NCBI GenBank assembly: GCA_023653785.1 | Contig: JAMKCH010002965.1 | Location: 82,591 to 146,590, forward strand | Length of the DNA: 64,000 bases | Direction of reading: 5' to 3' | Origin: Ophioderma brevispina | Taxonomy: Eukaryota; Echinodermata; Ophiuroidea; Amphilepidida; Ophiodermatidae | Shown here: positions 24,283-36,942 of the stretch, in pieces | Position numbering within the stretch: position 1 is the stretch's first letter | Layout of the letters: every line of letters begins with the position of its first letter | Position numbers and translations under genes: made by a program | The notes under the pieces: model-generated | Seen by the model: the letters and a program-made list of their open reading frames with translations, nothing else | What the model was told of the DNA's origin: nothing | Database searches by the model: none

Positions 24283-25864
24283 TTGTTAACTCATCGTCTT
24301 CATGCGGTTGCAAATCATATTAGTTATACAAACTACGGGACGTGCCTAAAAAAAAAATCAGACCGACCAACCACATTCCCCAGAGGCATCTATGGGCATA
24401 AAACAGTTGTTTTGGCCTTTGGGCGCAATCTCGCTTACCCTAACGCCTTCCTCTGTATTGCACTCTATTCCGTTTTGGGACAAAGGGGCCTTGCAATATT
24501 AATTTTTCCAAATTTCTGCAATTGTAGGTAAATTCGAGATTTTGTACGACGGTCTGCCTCTAAGAGAATTTTACTATACAGCCGTAGTTCATCATTAAAA
24601 CCTAATAGATAAAAAGAAAAACGCACACACACACAGACCCAATAAAAAGATATATATAAAAAAATAAAACAAAAAATACAACAAAGGTTTTGGTTTTTTA
24701 TTTAAATAGTAAAAAAAAGCAATTACAATATCCAAGCAGCATATCAGGCTTAAAGGTGGTTGTTCCCGATTATGTGTATGGTTCTCTACTTGTTCTCTAC
24801 TGATATGAGAGCTTGGACTTGAAACCTACCACCCATCAGTACCGTGGGAAACAAATTTGCCGTTTGGATGGTAGACGCATTAATATATGTTGCATAGCCC
24901 GCCCTATTCAATACTGTGGTGATTTTGAGTAACCACTAAAACGGCGGTTTTTTGTTAATATCTTGGGAATGAAATGGATATTTGAGGGCTCAAGTTTCAG
25001 GACGACAATGAGAAAAAATACAGGCCTTCATCTGCTATTTAAAATTCGCGATACTAACTTCCGGGTAATCAGGGGGGGCTAAAGACGATCGGAACGCGTC
25101 TGTATAATATAAGTTCACAAGCTTTAATGAAATTGCTAATCGCCAGTGTAATGCTCTCATTACGTATTAAGTGAGTATTCACAATAATGGACTCAACTAA
25201 AGTAATTGTCGAGACCAGCAGTTGCAAGCACTAATCTGTAAACAGAACGATATCACACACCAGGGACCTAATATAAATGGGACGATTGCATTTGTTTTCA
25301 GAAAAAATCACGACTTAATTTAACAATGGTATACAAATAGATGTTGCTATGTCGTCTTTCCGTCAAAATTCTTAAAAGAGGAATTTTTGCTGGGCAGTAT
25401 TTTGCTCTAATATTACTCTACACAATGAGAATTTGGTACCTTAGAAAATAAAACATACAAACAAAAAGACGGACAAACAAACACAGCAAAACCAAAAACA
25501 ACAAATGAATCAAACAAACAAGCAAAAATGACACGCTTCTATTATGGAATTGCCGGATTTTGTCCACAACATTAACCTTTAAAATGAATCCCAAAGCAAT
25601 TTCAGAGAGTGTGACTGAATTCTCAAGTGATACTAATTGTCGTCGTTGTTAAGTCCTGGTGTTTTTCACTGCAATTCCTTACGTATTGGTCTCGTACATT
25701 TTTACTAGTAGCCTCTCATTATTTATCATATGCTCTCCAAAGAACTTTTCATATCAAAATATCTATCCCATGAGGCTCCACATTGCTTTGCCTATTCAAA
25801 TGTATATTTGCTGAAATACCTGAAACATTTTTTAAGACTCAGACTAATACTGAAAGCCAGAAAA
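24283..25864. other. no gene recognised
   Basis: AT-rich. A short CA run lies near 24625 and A-rich tracts at 24650-24720 and 25440-25530. No frame above 82 codons. Confidence 0.5.
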
Positions 25865-26899
25865 TAATTCGTCGGCTGAATGCAAGACCAACGTAAGTGT
25901 ATTTTTAATAATTTTACAGGACGGACATGTTGGTGTTCAATTGACTTCTATAGCTGATGTGCACATAATTATAGCAGGTAATAAATTAGGAAATGTATTT
26001 GTTTCATATAAACGAAATTATTTCTCCGAGATAAATGTAACTAAATATTTATTTACAAAGAAGAGAACGTAAGTGAAATCAGCATTTTCTAGTTAATACA
26101 AGACCAACGTAAGTGCCACATACGTTGGTCTTGCATTAAACATCTTTGTCCCTTTCCAGTGCAAGACAAACGTAGGTGGAGCATTTGCATTGTTCTTGCA
26201 AGACCAACGTATGTGCCACTTACTTTGGTCTTCCACTGAAAAGGAGCAAATATGTTTAATGTATATAAGACCAACTTAAGTGCCACTTACGTTGGTCTTG
26301 CATTGGAACAAGAAAAAACAATGACACAAAACAAACGTAAGTGACACTTAACTTTGTCTTGCATTAAAGTGACAGGAGGAGATTTTTTAGGATACAAATT
26401 TCTCTGAATTTCACTGAATCGGTTGTAGACCACCTACAGAGAACGTTTCGTAGGTTTATTGAACAAACAAGTACAAAATGAAAACCGCGAACATTGTTTT
26501 GAACTTGGCTGCTATTGTAATCGTCCCCATTGAAATCCATACTTTGAATTTCTGTAGTACACGACAGAAATTACTAAATCATCATCTTGTGATCTTATCA
26601 CATAAAGACGGCGTATTCGGCTTATTCACTTCAGGTGTGATCTAATACATAGGTAAGCATTCCAAATATGCAAAAACCGGGGTTCGATAAAAATTGGGGG
26701 CGCTTCTTTCTGGAAATCTCCCCCTGTCTCTTTAAGCGAAAAAAGCGCATTACACATACGTTATCTTTTTTCAAATTACTTACATATCTTCGCAAGTAGT
26801 TTAAATTATGCGCGAATACCTCCTTTTTCAAAATTCACCAAAAAACCCAATTTCGACAAAAATTTCACTTACGGTGGTCTTGCATTCAGCCGATGAATT
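25865..26899. mobile_element. motif-repeat foldback element, GCAAGACCAACGTAAGTG type
   Basis: AATTCGTCGGCTGAATGCAA at 25865, followed by GACCAACGTAAGTG, is complementary to CACTTACGGTGGTC and TTGCATTCAGCCGATGAATT ending at 26899. Between 26098 and 26360 the same GCAAGACCAACGTAAGTGCC motif recurs about eight times in alternating orientation, giving several perfect or near-perfect hairpins. A family b TTAA element (26364-26735) is inserted inside. No coding sequence. Confidence 0.8.
26364..26735. mobile_element. TTAA-bounded MITE, family b, copy 1
   Basis: 372 bp, TTAAAGTGACAGGAGGAGAT at the left and ATCTCCCCCTGTCTCTTTAA at the right. The interior matches the copy at 53033-53404, which has the same length, through TCGGTTGTAGACCAC, GAGAACGTTTCG and AAAATTGGGGGCGCTT. 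Nested in the element at 25865-26899, so it is the younger of the two. Confidence 0.88.
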
Positions 26900-27164
26900 T
26901 AACCTTTAATTCACCTTGTTATTTGGTGACGATGATACCTCAATATGCTTTGCATACCCGCCTTCTTTCAGAAAAAAGCAATGCCAACATGAAAGCAGTG
27001 TTAATACCATATCGATTGCAAGTCTTCATCTTCATTTTCCTGATCGTTTTCCATGATGGTAAGTAATTTAGAGCTCATATGCCATTTATTGTTGTTTCTC
27101 AATCTTTGGAATGATTATGGAAATATTGGAATTATTGAGCAATAACTAATCTTTCTCTCTGACA

Positions 27165-27250
27165 AGGAAAAGAAAACATCCATTACCTTGATCGGGAATG
27201 AAACCCGGACCTCTCATATACCCCTAAGCAATCCGGTTGTTGGAGACTAT
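27165..27250 (-). repeat. possible tRNA-derived SINE fragment
   Basis: The minus strand reads GAGGTCCGGGTTTCATTCCC with flanking GATCAAGG, resembling a B box and T-arm. No convincing A box. Confidence 0.3.
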
Positions 27251-27329
27251 GCAAATTGTCTGCTGCATTTGTTCAAGAAAACATTCACAATTATGACGAC
27301 TGAATAAGCAGAGGTATACTGCAAAAACT

Positions 27330-28750
27330 CCGGTGTAAAATATGCAACACCAGGTCGGTGTTAAGCTTGTCAGTGTTAATTTCTGGTGTTAAAGTTTAGG
27401 ATTTAACACCGCTTGGTGTTGCTGCAAAATTTCGATTATGCATTTTGGTGGTCTGCTTATGTAATTCTAGAAGTAATCGGCTAATATAGAAACAAACAAT
27501 AACAACAGCAGACATTTTCTACTAACATGTTAGATGTTACAGCGATAACAGTTAACACCAACATTTGGTGTTAATTAACACCAGAGAGTGTGGTCCTCCT
27601 GGGCCACCAAGAAAGGGTTAATTAACACCAGTGGTGTCAATTTAACACCAGGAATGTGTTAATTAACACCAGTTATGCTAATGTAACACCAGAACTGAAA
27701 ACAGAAATTGATTTTTCGACATGCTTTACTAAAAAAATTAGTAGGACAAATTAGTTGAGCATCTGCTAGCAGTTTTCAAAGTCTTTGAACTCGCTCTACA
27801 ACTTTTGTGAAAGCTTAAGCCTCGTAAATAACGATTACAACATAGTTTAGCAGTTCCTACTAACTTGAATGGGCAGGTTTTACAAATTTGTCTAAATTAG
27901 TAAAGCGTTATATGTTTGTACAGCTTTCAATTAATTCGTACACCCTGCCCAACCAATCGGTTTCTACGAACTGTTTACGAAAATTTTGATGTTCCCGCGT
28001 TGCGGTCACGTGACAATGCACATACATGCAGCCTATGCTGTTACTGACGTGGTTGTTTGGGCTCTCCAAAGTGATGTTAAATTCAGTTAATATCTAGGCA
28101 TGGTTAGGTGTAATAAGATTCACACAAAATTGAATGCTGAATGTTACAATTTATGTCTATCCATTGGTAGAATCGTGTTCATTATCGGCATTGTGCCTTG
28201 GGATCGAGATGCATGAACACGGGTCGGCGTGTATGCAGTTTGGGGTATACCGCTGCATGCCGTATGTTACTCAAACTCATGACCGTTCACTCTCAGTATG
28301 GAAAGATATGAACCCGGCGGGTCCGCGGACATTACCGGAACATGCCGTAACTCCATGACCGTGCACACTGGGGACCCGGCGTGTACCGGGCCACACTGGG
28401 GCTGCCCGGCGGGGGGGGGGGGAGCTGGCTTATCATGCCGTTTAACACTCCATGACCGTACACGCTCAGTCTGGGGGAATCCAGGATCTGAATGCTTGAA
28501 TACATAGCTACACCCATTGTACCATGTTGTAGAGGATTTTGTGCTCCGTGACATGTTTATACTTTTAAAATAGTTTAGGCACACCAATAAGGGTTACATT
28601 GGTGTTCATTGTTGTGCTTCGTTATTTGCATCTAATTAAGGCCTATATTTCTACGTGTCTGGGTCCACTTTGGATAGACTGCATGGGCCAATGCGTTGGT
28701 ACAGCATATTTGTAGAGCTAATTGTACAAATAGACGATACTAGTTATAAA
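27330..28750. mobile_element. AACACC-motif element, copy 1
   Basis: 27330-27690 carries about 18 copies of TAACACC or GGTGTTA in mixed orientation. The following kilobase matches 32600-33650: CGCTCTACAACTTTTGTGAA, CTCGTAAATAAC, GTCTAAATTAG, CATGACCG and TTATTTGCAT occur in the same order. 28310-28480 holds a local expansion of a CCATGACCGTGCACACTGGG unit with a G tract. No coding sequence recognised. Confidence 0.75.
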
Positions 28751-30030
28751 CTTTGTGAGCCTTTCAGGCCGTAGTCAGGAATTTATGTGGGGGATGCGGA
28801 ATTGTCAGAAGTGGACCTTTTGCGTACTAGCAAAGCAATTTTTTTCGGCTCGCCTTGCGCTCGCCGGTTGACCAACAATTTTTCACCGTCGTCTCGAAAT
28901 TATGAAGGGACGGTGGGGTGGGGGGGGGGGCTTTTGAAAACAACAGAATTTAGACAGGTGGCAAAAACTTTAACATAACAAAAGCGGACCTTCCACATCA
29001 TAGCAGGAACCTTAAACATCATAAAGCGGTTGTTATTTGGGGGGGTGCGTGCACCCCAGGTACGGCCCGGAGCCTGTCGACTAACCAATATCTAGTATGA
29101 TGAGACATCGTTTTTAAGATCCTATAGAGGTAAAGTACGGCAGGTTTGAAATTAGTATAAACCATGCCGTTACTAATTAATTTCATGGTAACGCACGTTT
29201 AAGCATCGCTAACATGCCGTACAACATCCACTGATAGTTAGAACGAGACATGGTTTTACTAGACCCTCCATCGGGTCCACGGTGATTAAACACGCTAAGC
29301 GACTGAAATAACACTAAGACTCTTCAACCAATATCTGGCCCTCCCGAATCTGTAGAGAAAAAACGCCTCAATCTACCCCAGGGGGGATAGGACATGCTAA
29401 CCTAATAGCAACAGCAAATTCAAAACGGACCACCCAAACTTACGTGGTTGCTAGCTGTTTCAAAGATTAAACGGTAGGAGGGCGCTCTACGCTCGAAACG
29501 GTTACACCAAGACTGGCTCTAAAGCCTAGGCCTGGCACGAATATTTAAATCTAAATGACCGTTATGGAAATTACACTATTTGCAGCAGGGTTAAATCCAC
29601 TAACCCCGACGGATTTGAAGTCACTATTTTTTTCTAATTATCATGATATTACTAAGATCTTGAACAAAGGTTTAAGAGATGATTTTTTTAATTGCCACTG
29701 GGGACCGAGACTGCCATAGTAAATTGCCCTCAGCTAGCACCTACTGGGCAGTCCCCTCAGTAGCAGTTCCCCAAATTACCGTTTTGAAATCCCCAGTGCC
29801 CAAAATGAGCAGATCGTGTCCTACCCACCCACCCCCCGATTACCCCGAGGTCGGGGGAAGCACTCCGCCACAAAACATTAGTCAAACACATGGTTCTGGT
29901 ATACTAGCACTGTCTCTCGACGTGACGTATGTGCGTAAGAGGGACACTAGGCAGACCAATCAGTGCGACGGCTTATTTTGCGCAGGATTATTTAACACGG
30001 CCATAGGGAACAGAGAGGCTGTTGACGAAC
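28751..30030. other. no gene recognised
   Basis: Contains a G tract at about 28918-28930. A 124-codon frame at 29679-30053 is unlike anything I know. Confidence 0.45.
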
Positions 30031-31154
30031 TATGGCAAGCACAAAGGCCATAACGTATTGCTGCAACGAGTTGCGAGAAAGTAGCAACAACGGTCGACAT
30101 TTCTGCAAGCCTGCGAATTCAGCAAAGCGTTTGCTGTGTTCGGCCAATCAAAATCTGATTTCTCTGGTATTTCAAAAAATAGACCCACAACGCGTTGCTA
30201 GATACGTTGCAACGCGTTGCAAACTTCACAAACGCGTTGCGAGCTTCACAACGGTTGCAAGCTTCAAAACGCGTTGCTACGGTAACAAGCCATAAGGGTA
30301 ATTTAACGTATTGCCGCAAACGCGTGTGAGAAAGTCACACGCGTTGCGACCTTTCGGCAAAGCGTTGCGACATTTCGGCCAAAACGCGTTGCAACATTTC
30401 GGCAAACGCGTTGCGACATCTGGCAACGCGTGCGACATGTCAGCAACGGTTGCAGTGTCGTCCAATCAAAATCTGAATTTCTGTGACGTATTTCACAAAT
30501 ATAATCTCACAAACGAGTGCGACCTTCACAACGCGTTGCAACCTTCACCAACGCGTGTTGCAGCATGAGCAAAACGTTATGACCCTTATTGCCTACAACG
30601 AGTTGTGAAGTTTACAACGCGTGGTGAAGCTCACAACGCGTGGTGATGGCTTGACAACGCGTATCTGTGAAAGCCCATAAGGGTCCACCATACCCTCTAC
30701 TAATAACGTATTGCCGCAAAGCGTTTGTGGATCTATTTTTGAAATAGTCACGAAATACTGATGTTGATTGGCCGTGGCCGCAACGCGTTGCCGAAATGTC
30801 GCAACGCGTTGACTCTTTCTCAAAACGCGTGCCGGCAATACAGTATGACCCTTATGGCTTGTTAACCTAGCAACGCGTTGTGAAGCTTGCAAACACGCGT
30901 TGTGAAGCCGCAAAGCGTTGTGAAGGTTCGCAACGCGTCTTCTCTGTGATGGTTCGCAACGCGTTGCAAAGTATCTAGCAAAGCGCGTTGTGAGGCTATT
31001 TTTTGAAATCGTCACAAAGAAATTCATGAGTTTGATTGGCCGACACAGCACGCGTTGCTGAAATGTCGCAACGCGTTGCCGAAATGTCGCAACGCGTTGC
31101 TACTCTCGCAACGACGTTGCAGCGATACGTTATGGCCTTTGTGGCTTTGCCATA
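30031..31154. mobile_element. ACGCGT-motif foldback element
   Basis: Terminal ACAAAGGCCATAACGTATTG at 30041 is complementary to the right end at 31117-31145, and TATGGCAAG pairs with CTTTGCCATA, giving about 37 paired bases with few mismatches. The interior has about 24 ACGCGT hexamers by hand count, mostly within the self-complementary CAACGCGTTG. Inner inverted repeats (AACAAGCCATAAGGGT near 30285 and its complement near 30848) nest within the outer pair. No transposase. Confidence 0.82.
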
Positions 31155-32599
31155 GACGAACCACCTGGGGGTGTTGTCGCAGAGGCGCACATGGTGGTTT
31201 GGCTAAGGCAGGGTGTTTGGCCTCCCAAGTCACGTTTTATTTGACTTCATGATGATGCATTTTATGAATCAAATATAATAGTACTAGTAGTGTTATGTAT
31301 GATTATTATTATTATCAATCACATATCCGGAAACCCTTGTCGTGTACATATATTGCTCATATTACTTACGGTACAATATCACTTTTATTTTGATAGTTTG
31401 TCACTAAGGAAATAAAGATCTCCATTCTAATTTTATTCGCATTTCATAACCTGCGCCTCAGCATCTTAAATGAAGCTTCATGAAGACAATTTTATCATTG
31501 CTCGTATCGAAAATCCTCAGATATCTATATTACTAAAAAAACAGATATGCCGGTCTGTCAGGATATGCATTTTCGTTGTACATATGGGTTGATACCGGGG
31601 AGGAAGGATATGGGTGTTAGGATAGTGCTTCCAAACCCAAGGCATTCGGTGCCAGAGGACTGAAAAAACTAGGGCCTTTGGGTGAGAGATAGCCACATTA
31701 CCCCAAAATGGGGTTTTCCGGGTGACAAATTGGCACAATTTTCACAAATGGGGGTCGTGGGTGAGATTTTATTTTCCCCCAAATAGGGGTCTCGGTGACA
31801 GTGGTTAAAAATTTTCACAAATTATGGGGTCATTGGGTGAAATTAAAAAAAAATATGGGGGGTATGTAATGGGTGCAACGATGCTGAAAAAAGGGGGCCT
31901 AAACAGCCTTAAATACGGCGTCGCTTCCAAGGGGGAGTGCCGGGGGCGCTAAGGGGTCAATCTTTAACATGAAGGGGAGGGGGGGGACAGTCTGGCGTTT
32001 GTTATCAGGGTTTTTAGAGTGCCCAAAAGGTCAAAGGTATCTAGAGGTCAATTTGCGTTACTACTGACCTGGGCATAGTTAGAAAAAGTCTGTGGTCAAA
32101 GGTAACACATAGGCTCGAAGTCACACATGTGGAGATATGGAGATACCTATTTTCGCAAAAATTACCCTAAATGGCGGGTACTGTTTTGATCTTTATAAGT
32201 CGCGTGCATATGACTACCACCCTGTGTGTTCCTATCCACGGTCCCCGGTTCGGCATTCAAAAATTAACCGAGATGTGCACAAGGTAATGCGGTCAAGTTA
32301 ACTTGTGAATCGATACCATGGAGACAGTTTCCTACAGATTCGTGCAGTCTCGGAGGGCTACTCCCTACCTAGTGTTAATTCAGTAGCCCTGTGTAATTCG
32401 CGTCCTGTTGACAAGTTGGTTGGCAGGGACTGTCCGATAGGGGGGTGGTAAGCTGGAAAAGTCCTCAAGCATTTTAATTAAGCAGATCTTTTACCAAGTG
32501 CGCTCTAAACCAGGAGACAGAGCCGAGACTGGGTACAGTCTAGTTTTTACTACCTTTTATGTAGTAGAACTACGAACGAAAATAATGATTTCAGTGAGG
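31155..32599. other. no gene recognised; G-rich repeats near 31680-31880
   Basis: 31680-31880 has a degenerate repeat of about 50 bp (AAATGGGGTT, GGGTGACA, TTTTCACAAA). The rest is unremarkable. Confidence 0.45.
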
Positions 32600-33650
32600 A
32601 GGGGGTGTTCAAATACATAATAACACTGACTGTGTGTGTAAAATAACACCAAAAAGTGTTATGCATATATTGTAACACCAAAATCAGTGTCAATATAACA
32701 CTAATTTGGTTGTGCATGAAAGTTTACACAATAGGTGGTCCTCTCTAAACACGGCTTAGTGTTTAAAATCAACACCATCGGTGTCAAAATCGACACCGGT
32801 ATACTATATCTGAGAACCTAACACCAAAAAGGAAGCAGCTACTCAAAGCAGCTAAAAATCATGAGTTCCGTGGAGACAGCTTGGTCCATGGATGTATTGT
32901 GAACTCGAAGAAGCGCTGTACATCAACAACCTCAGGAGACTTAGAAAACTTGTAAGTTCTTTATTAACCCGCTCTACAACTTTTGTGAAAGTGTAAGGCT
33001 CGTAAATAACCTAATGTAGCAGTACTACTCACTGGAATTGCAGGTTTTACAATTTTGTCTAAATTAGAAAGCATTATATGTTTGTTGTACACCTTAAATT
33101 TAATTGGTAAAGCCTACCCAAACAATCAGTTTTAAATTGTTTTACGAACTTTGTGTTCCCGCCAGAGTCACATGACAAGCACAAGGTTAGCACATTTGTT
33201 GCCTGCGGTCTGCGCTGTACAGCCACGGTTGTGTGGGCTCTCCAAATAGCGATGCAAACCAGGTAATTTTAGCGATTTTATACTAAAAGATTCACACAAA
33301 TTAATGCCTGTATGACAACTTACACATGTCTTATCCACTTGGAGGGATCATGTTCATTGTATCGGGCTTTGAGCTTATGAGATGAACACGGCGTGCATGG
33401 GCCCTACTGCGAACTTTTACCATTGCCATGACTCCATGACCGGACCGTGCACACTGCATGGGTATCCAGGCTAATACATGACATGCTTAGAACAGTTAGG
33501 CACGCAGAATAATAAGTTGCTACACTTAAAATGTAAGCCTTAAATTGATTTAGTGTATAATTGTGTGATTCTTATTTGCATTAATTGTAGAGCTTAATTG
33601 GTACAACTAGAATAAAACTAGTTAAAAAATTAGTTAGAACGAGCAAATTA
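32600..33650. mobile_element. AACACC-motif element, copy 2
   Basis: 32610-32815 holds about ten AACACC or GGTGTT words in both orientations. Downstream sequence matches copy 1 (27330-28750) in order as far as the TTATTTGCATTAATT region. The match is interrupted by many small indels. Copy 2 lacks the GC-rich expansion of copy 1. Confidence 0.72.
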
Positions 33651-34261
33651 ACCCCCCAAACTAGTAAAACTAGACACGTTTTAAGATTAAAGTAGTAGAT
33701 TACCCCCAAAAATAGTTTACAATAGTAAAGAGTGCCTACCAACTTTTTAATTCAGTTAACAATTGAGTATGTCCAATTAGACTATGGGGCTAAGACCCAA
33801 ATAACAAGCTGCATAACAAATTCCGTAATCATTCATCAGGGAGAGAAGACAAAACGGAGAGGTTGTAACACATAAGTCTTTTCAACGCGCGGAGACAATA
33901 TAACAATGGTTTGCACTTCCAGATGAAAAGGAATTGAAAGGGGTTTTTTCTACACCGACACACCGGGCCGGTGAATATCTTTAACTCTGCGTCTTAGCGT
34001 CTCTATTGGTCACTGACATTGATTCAGTTCAAAGAAAATGTGCAGTGTTTTAGTTGGGGCACACAGATAGTTATATGAGTTAATAATTTATTATGGAATG
34101 ACGCTTGGTTTCCCTCCCCCGTGATAGGATTGCGAATCGACAGCGCAGAAGGACATGGCCCATACCCTAATGATTCAATTTATTAGTCGTAATGTTAGAA
34201 TCAAATAATGGGGAGCGGGATGCGATTGAGTGGATACAGGGCGGTTAACCTTGTGGTACAA
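33651..34261. other. no gene recognised
   Basis: AT-rich with no frame of note. Confidence 0.45.
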
Positions 34262-35197
34262 TTAAAGGGATTAGCAGCGATTTGGGCAATACCTCTATTT
34301 TAGGTAACTCAATTATATAGCAAAGGCTCTATAGTATCCTATGCAGCTAACCTCTACATTTTCGGGGTTTTTTAGTATTGTAAACATAAATAACCCTACC
34401 CCTAACCCTAACCCTAACCCTAACCCTAACCCTAACCCTAAACAACCTAACAATAACCCTAACCCTAATCCCTAACCTAACCCTAACCCTAACCCTTCCT
34501 AACCCTAACCTTAACCCTTAACCCTAACCCTATCTATATATGTGCTATTGAAAATAAAGCCCTAAAAGCTTTCACTGTATTAACTAATTTAGACCCTAAA
34601 ACGTAATCAGGTTTCCTATGGGAAATAATTTAGGTACCTAAAGATAGAGGGATTGCCGCGATTGCTGCTAATCCGAACATCGAAAAAAATCATCAAAATC
34701 ATATTTTTATATTTTTGTTACTGGCATGATATGCGAACATAACCTGCAAGTGGTTGGCTGAAATCAGTGTTTAAAGACAAGGCAGTACTTTTACTGATTC
34801 TTAACTTTCTATACGTGCGTTATATCAACATTCCGATGCTTGAGATTAAAAAAGCCTTTTTCCGGTGAATATCACAGATTTTCAGAAGTGAATTGTGCAC
34901 CATGCTTCAATGACAGTTTGACCTCAAACACTGACATTATTGATCTTTGTTTTATCTGTACTGGTGTTGACAACCACAATCGCTGTTTATTGCCGATTTT
35001 TGAGATTTTGAGACCGCCTTTCGCTGTATGTCTTGCGGGAGATGGTCTTAGGACATATTTCCTCAAATACTTCATTTTTTTCACGATATTTTTCTGCATT
35101 TAAAGCAGTTATATGAAAGTGTATACACTTATCCCTGATTTATAACATGATTTTCCATTTTTCGATTCTCTCGCATTATCGCTGCTAATCCCTTTAA
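34262..35197. mobile_element. TTAA-bounded element with perfect 20-bp ends, carrying telomere repeat
   Basis: TTAAAGGGATTAGCAGCGAT at 34262-34281 is exactly complementary to 35178-35197. A related internal end (AGGGATTGCCGCGATTGCTG) lies at about 34651, so two elements may be stacked. The sequence after it resembles family a (AATCGAAAAA, ATCATATTTTT). The left half contains the telomeric repeat block. Confidence 0.82.
34391..34531. repeat. interstitial telomeric repeat, (CCCTAA)n
   Basis: About 22 units of CCCTAA with a few variants over 141 bp, in one orientation. This is the animal telomere sequence in an internal position between inverted repeat ends. No subtelomeric satellite is recognised beside it. 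Confidence 0.9.
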
Positions 35198-36183
35198 ATA
35201 GTGGATGAAAAGAAAAGCAGAACGGCACAAAAGCTATTCTATTAAACTTGCATGATGGAGATTTCACTGAAAACATCAACCAGTAGATTTTACTACTCAA
35301 AAACTCTTTAAAACGATGTCTAGTTTTACTAATTAATGGTTTGTAAGTCACGCTTAACCAATTTAAATTACTGGTAAAGAAGGCTTTTATGAGTTTATTT
35401 TGTTCTTGTTAACCTTAACCATGGAGTTATTATAGTTAACCTCTCACGGGCCTTTCAATCAATCGTAGTGCTACATTTATTTGTTTATCAATATGGTTAT
35501 TTATTAGTGTAACCTTAAAACTTGTATTTGACATACAATACATATGTTTTTCGTATGCTTATGATTCCCGGTTATGATTATAAAATAAAGGCGCGGTTTG
35601 ACCGAAGCGTTGTCATACAGTGGCAACACAACATTACTGTACACCGCATGGTTCCACCCTCCCAAACTTTACAAACTTTACCTCTGGTGTACAATATTGC
35701 ATTTTCTATATCCCTCCTGCTAATAATTTTATTGAACGTGTCTTGCTAATTCAAATTGTCTAACAAAATCAATATCTCACATATTCTGTTAAAATAGTGT
35801 TGTTATGCTTATATATTAGTGTAAAACAAATTTTCTTTTACTGTATGCTTATATTTACCATACTTTTTATGTTTAAAATATTTGCCATACTTTGTATGTC
35901 TAAAATATGTTGTATTTCCCCAACTTTTATTAAATATTACCTAATGTACAAATTCTCTACTTTGTTCATACCTTATAATTATTGCTAACAAGTTTTACAG
36001 CCACGAAATGGTCGTTAACCTCATTTAGGCTTTAGTATTGGCACGTCCCAAACTCATTTTTGGTTAATTTTATAATTTGCTTACAACCCTCTTTTGCTTT
36101 ATTATATTTGTATATCTGTTATCTGTTTTGGTCTATAGTTAATTCGTTGCACCTGTAACCGTCTTGTCTTGTCCTTTAGCACA
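35198..36183. other. AT-rich, possibly LINE 5' region
   Basis: No frame resembles a known gene. Pyrimidine-rich sequence just before 36184 may be the 5' untranslated region of the LINE that follows. Confidence 0.35.
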
Positions 36184-36480
36184 ATGTCTGATTTGTCCGA
36201 TTTTATGTCTGATTATAGATTTAATCCCTGTTTTTATGGCAGCATGTTAAATTCCCATTCTCCAACACCAGATGATAACTGCAACATCGACAATAATCTG
36301 ATTAATGTATGTGCGTACTACGACAGCAGCAACATCAACTCTGTTGATCGTAGCAAATGTGAACTTTCACTTTTTCACAACATCCGTAGTTTGAACAAGC
36401 ATGCAAATGATATCACAAATTATGTTTCTAGATTTGAACACCATTTCGATGTTAGTAGAGGAGCTGGGACCTAGGTCAAA

Positions 36481-36907
36481 CATCATCGTTTACCCCTCAC
36501 TACAGAAAAGGTTTGACACCTTTGGTAGTTAGTATGGACCTTCTACATTAATGCTAGGTAGGTAGTACTCCGTCTCAAATTGTGGTATCACTTTTTCAAT
36601 AGGGGCCAATTTAAGTTTACACAGGGGTCAAATTGCTCCAATCATGTTGAAATGTATGTAATATTGTCCGTCTAGTCGTAAGGATTCCAAAAATGTATAG
36701 TTTGTACCACCTATGAACATTGGTTTTGGAATTATAGGGTAAAAATGACAAAAATGGTAAAAAAGGTCAATCTCAATTTGTATAGTTTGTACTATCTATG
36801 ACCATTGGTTTGGCAGTTATAGGGTAAAATGGCTAAAATGGTAAAAAAAGGTCCATTTCTATTGACCAAAGGTGTTAAACCTTTCCTGTAGTTGGGGGTA
36901 AACGAAC
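36481..36907. mobile_element. inverted-repeat MITE inside the LINE
   Basis: CGTTTACCCCTCACTACAGA at 36487, followed by AAAGGTTTGACACCTTTGG, is complementary to 36866-36904 with few mismatches. The interior contains a tandem duplication of about 82 bp (TTTGTAC...CATTGGTTT...GGTAAAAA twice). Confidence 0.8.
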
Positions 36908-36942
36908 TCCTTAAATAGGGCCCGGTGATATTCTGCTCCTCC

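Noticed and set aside
26098..26360. CRISPR-like or phage-like array
   Set aside because: The motifs alternate in orientation and have no unique spacers of constant length, and the context is an animal genome.
26098..26360. Splice donors in ACGTAAGTG motifs
   Set aside because: They are part of a palindromic repeat with no exon around them.
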